A stretch of DNA of 64,000 nucleotides from Ptiloglossa arizonensis (lineage: Eukaryota; Arthropoda; Insecta; Hymenoptera; Colletidae): assembly GCF_051014685.1 (NCBI RefSeq), contig NC_135059.1:2666001-2730000 (forward strand), written 5' to 3'. Of this stretch, positions 1 through 12,296 are shown piece after piece. The notes beneath the pieces were generated by a model. It ran no database searches and was not told the DNA's origin. It was given only the letters and a program-made list of their open reading frames with translations. Positions within the stretch are counted from its first letter, which is position 1. The number at the start of each line of letters is the position of its first letter. The translations under genes and the position numbers were made by a program.

Positions 1-3000
1 GTTGATATTCCGATAAAAATGAACGTCTATCTTGTTCGGGCTATTTTTAATTATAAATTATCCGAATCATTTTCGAAATGTTTCAACAACGTGTAATTAA
101 AAATCTTTCGACCCTTTCGTGTTCATCTTATTGCTTCCATCTCGTGTAATTATTTTCGAGGCGAGTAATTATTCATCCAGTCGTAGAATTATTTTAGGTA
201 CATATTCGTTAAAAATTGCAGCAATGTTATTTGTTCACTCGTTCCAATAATTTTTAATGAATATTTAGCAAAAATTATTGTACAAATTTTACATAAATAT
301 TCATAAAAAATTATTGGAACAATGTTGAACTCTAAGCACGGTTCCATTTCGGTCGGACGTCGATATCGATTCGAATCCGTGAGTATAATTTATTTTGACG
401 CATCTCGGCTGGGAAAACTGCACACGTCAATATTTTAATCGAACGAAAAGGAAGAAAAACAATTGAACCGCATAATTGTAAGCTGCACGGATATACTCGT
501 CAATTCGGAGGTTTGTTGCACCGAAATGGAACGGTGAACCGTCTCGTTGAACTATTTCGCTCACTATGCAGATGACTAATCGGAAATTGACGGAAGTTTA
601 ACCGGAATACTTCTGGTTCACTCCCGTCTCGCCGGTTATATGCTCTTTCAATTTTCAGATGTCATTTCTTTGACGTTTGCTATTAGTTCGGGCGTGAATT
701 CGATCGCGAATGATAATACGTCGACGCCGAGTCGTGCATAAAATAGAAGAAAGTTACAGCGCTGTCTAGATACTCTGGTTTTTTGCTGAAAAGCTTCTAA
801 TTGCTCCTAATTTGTTTTTAATTGCCTACTTTACATTTCCCGGTAACGCTAATATTACACCCACAAGTGGGTGCTTGAATCTTTTTGCCGAAGCGATGGA
901 AAGTCAATGCTTCCACCTTCTTGGCTTTTCGTTATTCAACACCAGGTAATATCAAGATCGTTATACGAGATTCAACACTCTGAATCCAGAGTAGCGGTAT
1001 TATTATTGTGGAATTTAAATTAGCAACACGTACAAGGTACCGTGCGTAATTTAATCACCGAAAATACCTTACATGTTTTTAATAATAAAACAAACTATCA
1101 AAGGAAAATGTTATTTCTTCCGAAGAAGGAAATATTACGATAAGCGTACAATTTTTTTCCCAAATTATTTTTTCTTATTGTTAAAATCGAGCGAGATCGT
1201 GATTAAATATGGTGAGACACTTTGTACAACTAGCGCGACAATAATATTGATCATACTTGATCACAATATATACATAGTAATTTTATATTCGAGACAAAAC
1301 CAATTGATCGCTCGCGGTCACTTTTGCCCACCAACTGACGTTTTTATTTGTCTCTGTTGTGAAACACTCTGTTTGAAACAATGTCCAAATGACAGAGTTT
1401 TTATAGCACGGCAGTCTGCCTAATTGATGGATAGAAAATGTGCAATTACAGGCCTATGTACACAGAGAGACAACGGTAGGAGGTAGCTCCGCCTCCGTGA
1501 CCTTGAGCGGCCATTTAATCTCGTTCCGACTACAAGCGGAATATTTAAATACAGCCGGTCTTAATCGTGGAAACTGTTGACTATTTCAAGTAAATAACCA
1601 AAGTACACAGGGTGCACGATTGGAAAATTTTTTTATATTTATATTCGGTAAACGTCGGTAAATTGAACGCGATAGTTTAAACATTCGCGTCGCTATTCCG
1701 AATGCAACGAATACTTTTATTTTTGAATTTATGCCGGCGCATTCGAAGACTATGACCTGTTTCCAGGAAGATCCCGCGGCTCCCAATTTCACGAGTTTGC
1801 CTATCGTACGGTTGCATCTCTTAAACTTATTTAAGTTTCGCCATATTTTATCCGGGGTTGGACGATACTTCGAAGAATACGGGGACGAACCGCTTGAAAT
1901 GAAATCGTACGGCTATACCTGCGCTATCATGCTCGTCTGCGTCGAATTTCGTATAATCTACCGGAGTGTCCTGGCTCCGTGGATTCTGAAAACAGTTTAG
2001 GGACTGATAAAAGAACGAACGCGGAATGGAATTCTTATTTTACAGATGTTTCAATTGTCGTTCATTTCTGCCTGGCTGTCGGTTGATTTCGAATACCGGG
2101 GAAGACGAAAAATTTCAAGTTCCACGTGAGATTGTATTTCGAAAAATGTCAACCGCGTGAGCTTCCTCTTGCGTTCTTTTGTTATTCGATTCTTTTTCAG
2201 TGTAGCATGATAAGAAATCTTGTTTTCGCGTATTGCTAATTTCGGATCAGATTTAGTCACATTTATTTTCTTCCTTTGCTTCTTCAATTTTTTACACAAT
2301 AAATTGTTCTACTTCTTTTTCGTTTTACGTTAAAAGTAATAGTACACATTGTACAATGTTAAACGTCATTTTTGTTCAAATGGAACATCTTCCAATCGCA
2401 CGATCTCATTCAAAAATCACGTTAAAAAAGGTCGTTTAATATTTCAAAATAGTGATCTGTTTAATGTTTTCTGATTTACACGACTCAATTAATTAGATTT
2501 AACTGTGATTTAACAAATTACTATTTTGAATATTGAATCGAGTTTTCAGTTTCAACGAAATCGTTTAATTTCGTTTCATGCGCGGTTACGATTTGTTTGT
2601 CAGACAGCCGTAACGTCAGAAGGTTCTCTCTTTTTTCTTTAATTATTAATCGCATACTATTTCCACAAATTGTGGTGCAAAGTTCTTTCTGCATTGTTTA
2701 GCGAAGAACTGCAGCGAGTTCTGGGAGAACGGAATTCAGATTCAGTAATGAAACTTTTAAAAAAGTTATTTCATTATTGGTTGCTCAAGAGCGTTCTTTA
2801 TAACCCATTTCAGTACATAATACATTTTTTGTATAATTTTAATAACCGTCGTACCTAGAAAGTTTCATTTAGTATCAAACTCTTTCGAGATCTAAATAAA
2901 AAGTATCGATACGTAGCACCGTATACGATCGATTCTTCGAATCGATACTTTCCAATACTCATCGATACCAAAATCGGTATCTTCTCGATACTATTTAATA

Positions 3001-4005
3001 TCATCAAAAATAAAACAATCCGCAAATATTGTATCAGTTTCACTGCTTCACTTATTATTCATCCGTAACGAATTTCGATATCTAAAATACCGTACTTATT
3101 AATTTTGAATGCACAAACGTAAATAAAACTGTCTCAAAACTGATTATAGTACCGTTCGAATTCTATTCAGTGAATATTTGAATGACCAAAGTGTCCAGTA
3201 TCGAAATAAAAAAATCTGACAAGTAATCGCGACCGTGTATTCGTTGAATACTCCGGCATGTAATTGGCCGAGCACCATCGGTGTACAATCGTATGGTTCT
3301 CGTTGCCGGCACCGTAAGCTTTCAACGGTTGTCACGAAGCGCAGTAAAAAGATACGTTTTACGAAACCCCCGTACTTTTTATCTATCGCGAGAATGGTCG
3401 AAGACGCGATCCGGAAGCTGTTACAGTTTTCCAGAGCCTCCACCCTGCCCCCGGTGCTTCGCGTTAACTCGCAGGTACACGACGTTCAATCGAACTTCCG
3501 TTTTGTAGCGAGTGCTATTTTGGCTGATTTATCGCCGAGTTGCTTTCGTCGCTGGTGGCTCGATATCGGTTTTCGCCCCTTTCTTTTTTTCCTTTTCTTT
3601 CTTTTTTTTTTGTTTTTTATTCTGTTATCCCTCCCGACCATTCGAGCGAGGCTCTCGATCACCGGTAGCGTTTATCCCCGCTGTACAGCCTTCCTCAGCT
3701 CCGTTTCGTTCTCTTCTCTCACTTTCCATCTCTCTCTTCCACGTTTTCTATTCCTGGCCTTTCGTTTGCCCTCTGGAATGTCACATCGTGTGACGTACTC
3801 GTCGCTTTCTCGTTCGTTTGACCGCTCGGGTGACCGACCTTTCGGAAATTTGTCATTTCGAGAAATCTGTCCAACTTGAGCGACGAAGGACAGATGTGAC
3901 ATTTCAGAGAAGTTACCTGTGAATCGTTAACAATTCCGTAGAGTTGTTCCGTCCGTGGTATCAACGAATGATATTTTCGATCTCTTCTTTTCTCTTCTGT
4001 TACAG
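1..4005. other. Non-coding DNA upstream of the first DGAT1-like exon
   Basis: No supported gene. It contains a long AT-rich hairpin (241-320), a perfect short palindrome around 859-875 (cacccac/gtgggtg), a cluster of tatcgata-type palindromes at about 2905-3000 resembling those at 31.5 kb, and a T-rich tract at 3583-3621 in a GC-richer stretch. If the DGAT1 call is right, this is intron. Confidence 0.5.
241..320. repeat. AT-rich inverted repeat, about 27-bp arms
   Basis: The left arm starts gttccaataattttt at 241 and the right arm ends aattattggaac at 320. The 27-bp arms pair with a single mismatch. The 26-nt centre can itself pair (aaaatt with aatttt). The total length is like that of a pre-miRNA hairpin or a tiny MITE. 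No known miRNA sequence was recognised in it. Confidence 0.6.
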
Positions 4006-4058
4006 ATTCCACGGTGCCCGTGGGCCTTTGTCTGCTGATCGAAAAGGGATTGTCGGTG
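4006..4058 (+). CDS. DGAT1: DGAT1-like internal exon (diacylglycerol O-acyltransferase 1, MBOAT)
   Basis: A 53-nt exon. It is preceded by a strong pyrimidine tract ending in tgttacag and followed by the donor gtgagt. Read with two leading bases completing a split codon, it gives 17 residues, STVPVGLCLLIEKGLSV, with GC-rich third positions. It ends in phase 0, which matches the phase-0 start of the exon at 16558. The joined reading, LLIEKGLSV then DIIAHEPG, parallels the part of animal DGAT1 that I recall as VEKRLAV followed by GALTEQAG, where human DGAT1 also has an exon border. DGAT1 is an ER multi-pass enzyme that makes triacylglycerol from diacylglycerol and acyl-CoA. The split first codon means another exon lies upstream, and none was found in bases 1-4005. 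Alone the exon is too short to assign; its identity rests on phase and order with the next exon. Confidence 0.6.
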
Positions 4059-4710
4059 GTGAGTAGTTGTTTCGGGTATGGTTTTCCACCGATGCGCGGG
4101 CGGGCAGTACAGAGGTGGTACGAAACTACGCGAAAGCAATATATTCCAGTGCTAATATACAAATAACGGGAGACGCGCGAGGATATTAAAAAACTTTCCC
4201 CCGTCAGCGTGGTAATGTCCGTGCAGTTTTTATTTTTTACCGCACGGACCTCCGGTGGAAACAAAGAAAGAAAAAAAGGAAACGAGGCGGGGGTGAAAAA
4301 AGGTAAATCAAGCGAACAATGTCGAAATCGGTCCAGCGGAGCGGACGTTAAGGAAAATGACACGAAAGTTGAGAAAATATTTTTCATCCTTCGTGGCGTT
4401 GCCACGTTCGTTCGTTGGTTCGTTCGTTTTTTTTTTCTTCAGCTTCTTGCGAGAGGCGCGCGAGCGCAGCTGAACTAAACTAATAATAATATCCTGGGCA
4501 TATGGCGTCGCCGGTGAAAACTTTGCACGGCCGTGGGTAAAAATGGCGAACGAGGACAAGCGACGAGGACGGGAACGGGGTCGTGTTGTATTTTTCTCGT
4601 ATCGGCGGCCGAGCACCGCTTCCGGTCCGGGAGCGACTTTTACACAACGTATCACCGAGTTGTCGATTCCGCGTCACCGGTCCACCGATCGACGCGAAAC
4701 GTTAACGGGC

Positions 4711-4738
4711 CCGTCGTCGTCGTCGTCGTCGTCGTCGT
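4711..4738. repeat. (GTC)n microsatellite
   Basis: An uninterrupted run of cgt/gtc triplets between gggcc and tggtc. Confidence 0.9.
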
Positions 4739-5230
4739 TGGTCTTCCTTTATTTTTCCAGCAAACAGTCGACCGACCGCGAACGTTCTCGATCGAACGAA
4801 CCGAGCAGCGAGCCGACGCGATAATTGTCGCGATAGAATTACCCGGATGAAATTCAATTTTTCATTCCTGCTATTGTAACGAACGTGGAAATTGTTACGT
4901 TGCTATCGAAGCGGAGTCGTAAAATCAACAGACGTGAACCGTCGAACGAAAGTTCAGAGACACTTGTACAGTTAACGCGTGGGAAATTTACCGAGATTCT
5001 GTAAAGGAAAATGATACAGGAGAAAGAGGAATTGTATACGCATCGTTTTATGCACGCAGGTTGTCACTAGGGTGGTGACGACAATTATGGTCTATGATTC
5101 CTTGTTTTTCCTCGTATTTAGTTGACCTTGACTCCCCTTCTCTTTTCATCGCTTTCCTCTCGAGCCGATCGAATCACGGGCCTCGCGGCGACACTGGAGA
5201 GCGTGCTATCGTGACGTCATCAACGTTTAG

Positions 5231-5270
5231 ATTAGTTCGGGTTACTTCGGGTTACTTCGGGTTACTTCGG
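5231..5270. repeat. 10-bp tandem repeat, 4 units
   Basis: Three exact copies of gttacttcgg preceded by one diverged copy, attagttcgg. Confidence 0.9.
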
Positions 5271-7805
5271 GTTTCCAGGTGGTAGGGGATCCTTAGCAGT
5301 CGACGTACGAAGCGCAACTGAGTATACTCGGTTCAAGGTGACGAGTCAGCAGATGTAAACAAATGCGTGTGTTTGATACGTAGGCGAGGTAAGACCAAAT
5401 TCAGAGTTTGTTTTTTTCTATCATACGAATTTCACGCGACATTTTTTTTTCTTTACTGACTCGTTGGACTGAGTATGGTCTTCCGTATGAGACACCTTTT
5501 GTATTGTATTTCTCAATTTGTTGGTTGAAATTTTGTAGGTTTAGTTGAATCTGTAGTTAAATTTCTTATTCAATTTTATTGATTTAAATTTCAAGCCATT
5601 CGTACGTATTGGAATTTTGGGTTATGCGTGCAATTTAATAATAGCTCGGTATTTTCATTTTATTAATAAATCAAAATTTGTTAATATTCCGGAAGGTATA
5701 TTTTGCGCTGCGTTCTTTACGAGATCGGCTTTCAAACTAACTGCGAATCGTAGTTTGTCATAGTAACGAACAAACTCTTATTTTCTTTAATAAACATAAC
5801 TTATTCGTAGAATAGAATCTTCTAAAAGATTCTATGTATACACATGCATATACATATACATACACACGGCTACCAGAGACGATTTTTGTTGCATCATCTT
5901 TAAATAATATTGGAAATTCAACAGTACGTATAAAACACCCAAAAGCTACGTCCAAAGATTAATAATTGCATCGAAAGACTAAGAACTATATCCAAAGGTG
6001 TCATCCATTTCTGATCTAAATATCCAAGTGCCGATCAGATCGGTTGGAAAATCAATCTAACTCGAGGCAACGTCTTGCACCGAGTCAGATCGGTATAAAT
6101 GATACATTCTGTGAAAACTCGTGGATCAAACAATGTTTATAAAGCGAAAGCTTGTTGATTCTCGCTCGAGTTAGCTTGTACATTATTAAGTTGACGCGCG
6201 ACGGGTACGGACGAATGCTAGATTCCAACTCGGAGCGAGTACATGTCGATATCAATTAAACATCACCGCGGTCGTGGGATCTCCTTTAAACTATAGTACA
6301 GTTCACGGAACGAATTTCAATTTATTTAACCTATGAACAGTTAAAATGAAATGAAATTTATCTTCTGCGTACTATATAAATGATTACACTTAACGCTGGT
6401 AAAGGATTCAGAGATCCGTGAAAAGTTCACCGGTGAATTAATTGCGTTATACTAGCTTCTTCAGTAATTTGATGGGTTAATTAATATCGTAGATTTTGTA
6501 ATTAATTCCAGCAGTGAATACGTATCGAAAATGTGCGATAAAAATTGCTCGTAATTGAAGAATCGACGTTTGGCACTTCTATAGACTTAAGTAAGATTTT
6601 TACTAGCAATTATGATAAATTTTACTAGTAAACTATTTTCATCGTTATTCTTCAATTCAGAGATACACCTTTGGTAGAAGTTACAAAATCGGAGGAGTGA
6701 CATTCCGTTTGACCTCTCGTATCAAACTGGCCCAAACGTATCTCATGATTCCTGTCATTTTGCTTACACGAAACGAAAAAAAAAAACAAATATTAGCGTC
6801 ACAATAACTATAACCCGAATTACGGTAAAAGAAATCTTAAAAATGAAAAAAATACAGGCCTTTGAAGTTCGACTATCGATTAACTCGTGTCTTCTTTGCC
6901 TTTACCGCGCTAGAAAAAAACAATAAAAACAAAAAACGATTCTTTCGAAAGATTCCCTCGAACCGGAGGAACAATCCGTATAAATTGATGCGTCGTACGA
7001 ACGATGATAAGTCGAGACGATAAAGGTTTCACGGTCGAATCGATTGAATTGTTCGGGTACGTGGCCGCGGGTAACACCAGCGGTATTTTTCTCTTCGTCG
7101 AAAGAAGAGCGACGGTGTCATATACGATGGGACATTATGTGAACCGATAATGGCGAGTTTAACGTCGGATCCAGCGGTCTTCCCTTATCGTAGCGCCATA
7201 AAGATGGTCTAGCCGGCCGATGAAACGCGCAGCCAGGGTTTGATGATCGGCGTAGCGTGACGATTACGTTGCAAAGCCCGGTTCGCCTCTACGTCGACGC
7301 GAATTAGCGATGCTCTGGCTAATGTCTATATACGTTATATCGTATATTCCCCCACGGCGGCGGCGCAAATACACGGCTGCCGTGCGGTATCGTGTCAGCG
7401 TAAACATCCCTCGTGCTGGCTCCTGTTCCGCGGGGACCGCGGCGCGCGATCGATCACTGCTGCAGAGATCCACGTCCGCGTTCTCGGCGTCGTCGCGACT
7501 CGAGAACCGTTCATAGATTCTCGAGGTTTTATCAGAGGTTTGCCCCCAGCCACCACCGATCCTATTTCTCGAGAGAACGACCACCGACATAGGCGATCGA
7601 ACGAAATCCGCGGGGATAACTCCGATGAACGCTTCTACGCGTGCGAGATTACCACGAGAAGAAGACGCAGTTGCGTTTGGATCTCCACTATAGTCGTAGA
7701 CTGTAAGTCTAACCCTGATGCGTTACAGTCATTGTTCGCTGTTGGTCGAAGACGAGAAGGTTCGACGTTAGTCGTTTCAAGATCGAGCGAGACGTACAAT
7801 TCGCG

Positions 7806-8505
7806 GTGTTACTGTAACCATACCAAAAACTGGTAACACTCCTTTTCGCACACGTTCCCATAACAACGCATGACACTCCGTACGAGATCGCTGATAACCG
7901 AAATTCATTTTGCATACGTTCCCGTAATAATTCACGAGACTCTTTCCGTTCCCATAATGTGCGTCATTACGTAACGCAGGACACTCAGGACAGGAAGAGA
8001 TATAAAAAGCCGACACATAAGAGACAGATCAGTCTAGACCCGTGATTAGATCCGCACGAATCTGTGACCGACGGTACCGCAATTAAAGTGTAATACAGAA
8101 GACAATAATAAAGAGTTCGATCTCCCGTTGGAGATCAACATTTTTTCTATCAAATCCTTCATTATTACGTGACATTACCGTCCATCGACTAGATGAAGGC
8201 ACAATTGCGTTTATATGCTCATTTTGATCACAGTCCGCTAGTACTCGTACCATCACAATATTGTTACTGTGACGAATTTCGCGATATCTAATTTCTACGA
8301 ATGGTTTTGTCATCTCGGACCACCCGGAACAGTGCATCCCGATTCTCAAGCTCGAATTAGACGAAAATCCTCTTGATAAGAGTTAGCCCGAAAACCAACC
8401 GTGTGAAACTTTTCCGCTTGTACTATTCTTTAAGATAGCAATTGTATATAAACTCGTCAAATTCTCGAATAAAGCAGTCTATATTCTGAAGTCAACTAGT
8501 CACAT
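7806..8505 (+). mobile_element. LTR-like sequence, unresolved ends
   Basis: A TATA-like tataaaaagc at 8001 is followed about 30 bases later by a cagatcagtc initiator-like stretch. An aataaa near 8469 is followed after about 30 bases by cta gtcaca. This order (TATA, start, polyadenylation signal, CA end) is typical of insect LTRs. The left end might be tgttactgtaacc at 7806. No target duplication was found, so the limits are guesses and it may simply be a promoter-like stretch. Confidence 0.25.
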
Positions 8506-8949
8506 TGTTACGCTGTCGGTTTCAAACCATTATTTCTCCCGTCCGAATTATTTTCAAGTAAAGTTCTTTGTTTGGATCAGGTGACTTGTCGGTTAACCAG
8601 TTTACTGTGGAAATAGTCGATGAACGTCCAGTATCGCATTTCTCTTTAATCTGAAAGTAGATCGGACGTTTTCAAGTCACCTGGTATCGTATTTCTCTTT
8701 GATTTGAAAGTACATCGGTCGCGAACGATCAAGTTTGGTACACACAGTGTTTGCAGATTTGAAGGAACGGTACTCGATGATACTTCCTACAGCTAAGATA
8801 TCGCGTATACAGGCTTCTTCTACAAATAGAATTCTTTTTTTTCACAAATTCGTGTATTGTTAATGCAAGAAACGAAAAATTTGATAACGAGTTTAGATTA
8901 TCCCGGTGTTAGCAGAGTTTCGGGAATAGCGAACAATTCCTCCATTTTG

Positions 8950-9808
8950 TAACATTTTCTCTTTTGGAACATTTTCCCTTTTGGAACATTTTCTCTTTTG
9001 GAACATTTTCCCTTTTGGAACATTTTCTCTTTTGGAACATTTTCCCTTTTGGAACATTTTTCCTTTTGGAACATTTTCCCTTTTGGAACATTTTCCCTTT
9101 TGGAACATTTTCTCTTTTGGAACATTTTCCCTTTTGGAACATTTTTCCTTTTGGAAAAATTTCCCTTTTGGAACATTTTTCCTTTTGGGACATTTTCCCT
9201 TTTGGAACATTTTTCCTTTTGGAACATTTTCCCTTTTGGAACATTTTCCCTCTTGAAACATTTTTCCTTTTGGAACATTTTCCCTCTTGAAACATTTTCC
9301 CTTTTGGAACATTTTCCCTTTTGGAACATTTTCCCTTTTGGAACATTTTCCCTCTTGAAACATTTTTCCTTTTGGAACATTTTCCCTCTTGAAACATTTT
9401 CCCTTTTGGAACATTTTCCCTTTTGGAACATTTTCCCTCTTGGAACATTTTCCCTTTCGGAACATTTTCCCTTTCGGAACATTTTCCCTCTTGGAACATT
9501 TTCCCTTTCGGAACATTTTCCCTTTCGGAACATTTTCCCTTTCGGAACATTTTCCCTCTTGGAACATTTTTCCTTTTGGAACATTTTCTCTTTTGGAACA
9601 TTTTCCCTTTTGGAACATTTTCCCTTCTTGAAACATTTTCCCTTTTGGAACATTTTTCCTTTTGGAACATTTTCCCTTTTGGAACATTTTCCCTTTTGAA
9701 ACATTTTTCCTTTTGGAATATTTTCCCTTTTGAAACATTTTCCTTTTTGGAACATTTTCCCTTTTGGAACATTTTCCCTCTTGGAACATTTTCCCTTTTG
9801 GAACATTG
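8950..9808. repeat. 17-bp minisatellite, about 50 units
   Basis: Head-to-tail copies of a 17-bp unit, ggaacattttccctttt, with variants (tttct, ttcct, ctcttg, ttcgg). The other strand is purine-rich. The unit has no stop codon in any of its six frames, so the array is open in all six. The 300-residue frames (such as repeated KGKMFQ on minus or FPFWNI on plus) are therefore by-products and not proteins. It lies in the proposed DGAT1 intron. Confidence 0.95.
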
Positions 9809-12043
9809 GAAACCGAAATAGAGAATTCCACTTACATCTTCCAGAGCAGTTTAAATTTCTCGTTTAATAATTTCCTAGGCAAAAATTTTTCAATCGTTCC
9901 ACATTTTTATACACCTCGAAATTTACCATTTGAGAGCTCGTACATGGATGTGTCCCCACAGGCTCGTCCGATCGTTGTATTTATTTTTTTTTTTTTTAGA
10001 AAAAGACGATCGAAACTCGCGGTAGAAGCGTCGAATAAACCTCCGCGCGTGCAGGCTCCTTGTTCCAGAAAATTGACCGACTTTTATGGAAACGACCATA
10101 GTCGAATTTATGTTTTATACGGGCGCCGCGGTTTAATGAAATTTTGTCGCGTAAAATCGACGGGACGTATGCACAGAGCGCTCTCCCCGCAAACGATATA
10201 TTTTAACGTGTAATTAGTATGTCGGGTGAAGTCACCGGTCGAAATTGCATTCTTCTGGCAGCTGATTTGCTGGCCGTTGCAAACAGCAAACGCGGCCTGC
10301 TGAACTTGATAATTACCATACACTGATTAATCGACGTTCGCTAATCGAGTAATAATTTGGCTAATGACGATCGCATAATAACAACGTTGTGTGAATAATC
10401 CGACGATACGAATAATCATCGGGTATGAATAATACATGGTAAATTAATCCTCAAAACTAACACGAGCCGAGGTGACTTTCGATCCGTCCTGTATCTTGCG
10501 TCGATAGACGACGATCCGTTCTCATCCCTGTTACTCTATCCGAAACACTGACGTGTGAAAGCGTACAGGGTAGTTCGCGCGAAAAAAAGAAGAACAAACG
10601 CACGATCGAAGCGTCGTCGTCGTCCTTGTCGTCGTCGTACTAATTAAAATGCAAATGCCCGGATTTTTATTAACGTCGAGAGAGAAAGAGAGAGTGACGA
10701 GGCGGTGAACGTGTCGTAAGTAATGTCACGGTTTTACGGTCGAGTATTAGCGCGGCTTTTACCTCGGCTGATTATCTCGATAGATCCATTTGTCTCGATT
10801 AACATGTCCTGTTAATTCTATCAGCCCGGAATTCCATTTCCTGTTAATTCCTTTCTGTCCTGTATTCGTTCGACGCGATCAAAGGCTCGCGGCGCGGTGA
10901 GTTATTATGGCTGGCTCGTTCCTCTTTGTGCGCGAAGACGAACCCGGGGCCTGCTTCGTGGCCCTCCGTACAAACGCCACGGACGGACGGACGAACGAAC
11001 GAACGACACAACCATGAATGTTTCAGTTGTGCAATTTGCCGGACCTCGCTTGAAATTCATGGTATTCTTTTGTACCGTGTAATTGGGTCAAGCGCTTCGT
11101 AAATATTTGCTCCGGCGTGCCGGTTGCCGTCGGTTTAGTTGCGGGATGGACAAACGCGCCCTTTCGGTTACGTCACGTCGACGAAGGTTCGTCGATTATC
11201 GAGTCTCTGTCACCACGTTTGAAATTAAACGGTTCCAGCAGCATCACGAGATACGAGCCACGGTAACGTTCGTCGGGCTGTTCGCGAATTTTGTCCACTT
11301 GGTTGTTAGAAAGTTGTCTCATCCCCCGCTGCTTCCTGAAACTACCGGACACAACGGAGCCAGACGATGACTCGGGTTACTAACGAGTCAGCGAAGCGGA
11401 GAAGTAACACTTTTGTTTCGTTTTGTTTCATCGTTAGAAGACTCCTTTAGACCCTTTAGTACCGGACTGAACAAATTTTACACGAGTGAAAAATAACGAG
11501 TCGAGTTCTGGTTGTTTGGTAAGGTCCGAGGAGGAAAGTATACAAATTTTGTGTATTTTGAAAATGATTGTTACGGTGTTCAAGATTGCGTTTTAAGAAA
11601 CGAGAGAGAGATGGATCGGATTATTGGTTGGAAATTGTACCGATGATTCGTTTAGTCGAAATTATTAAGAATAAGTCGAAAACTCGGTTATTTTTTATGA
11701 ACTGTATTTACGAAATACCGTCATTGGGTTATGGTTTGTTGTTGAACACGTAGTATGAAACATAAATAGCGTATCTTCGTAGTACCGCAAATCGAGCTTT
11801 TTCAGTATCAGAGAATGAAAGTTCAGATGGTTTTTCACGACTTTATTTTCACCTCTAAGAATTTCCAAAGTTTCATCGACACTTGATAAATGTTCCCTGT
11901 CGAAGTCTCAGTAATAAAACTATTGTACCGGCCGTATTAAACATTTAAATCTCACTTGGAGTAAAGTCTGTTGTAAAATGTAACGAACTTTGTTACGTGA
12001 CCAGTTCGTTAATTTTTCTAATTTTTTGCTTTCCTTCGTTCAT
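9809..12043. other. Non-coding intronic stretch
   Basis: No supported gene. A gtc-rich run lies near 10612-10640, and gac/gaac tetranucleotide repeats near 10980-11007. GC content is higher at about 10480-11150. Confidence 0.5.
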
Positions 12044-12296
12044 TTAACCCTTTGCACTCGAAGCGTTTTTGCTACTTGAAACTGGCGCCTCGATGAAATC
12101 TTTTAAATTGGAAAAATTAATACGCAATGCAACATTTTTGTTCCAATACTCGACGTACATATGTTTACATCTTAAAAAAGTGTAATACCTAATTTCCAAT
12201 TTCAAATTTCAAGTAACGAAATTTTCCCCAATTGGAACAAGTACACTGAATTGTGTGGTGACCTCGAGTTGACTCCTCTCGAGTTCAAAGGGTTAA
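12044..12296. mobile_element. piggyBac-type MITE, copy 1
   Basis: Bounded by ttaa at both ends (12044-12047 and 12293-12296). The inverted termini are ccctttgcactcgaagcg on the left and ctcgagttcaaaggg on the right. TTAA targets with CCCTTTG-type termini are characteristic of piggyBac elements. It has no ORF, so it is a non-autonomous copy. The same element in opposite orientation lies at 50037-50237. Confidence 0.8.

Larger units (their letters stand above)
4059..8949. other. Non-coding, probably first part of a 12.5-kb DGAT1 intron
   Basis: No supported exon. It holds a (gtc)n run near 4711-4738, a 10-bp tandem repeat at 5231-5270, an LTR-like stretch at about 7806-8505, and two diverged copies of a roughly 52-bp sequence at about 8629-8735 (cgcatttctctttaatctga / cgtatttctctttgatttga). 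A GC-rich island at about 7180-7660 has ORFs on both strands and no splice-site support. Confidence 0.5.

Noticed and set aside
360..390. cgattcgaatccgtg, similar to a tRNA B box
   Set aside because: No A box at proper distance and no cloverleaf; no tRNA found elsewhere in the window either.
3235..4405. 214-codon plus and 228-codon minus ORFs
   Set aside because: Same GC-rich effect. The only part with splice sites and protein similarity is the short exon at 4006-4058, which is in a different reading.
8893..9831. Overlapping ORFs of 287-312 codons on minus and 233 codons on plus
   Set aside because: Stop-free 17-bp minisatellite; six open frames over the same bases show it is not coding.
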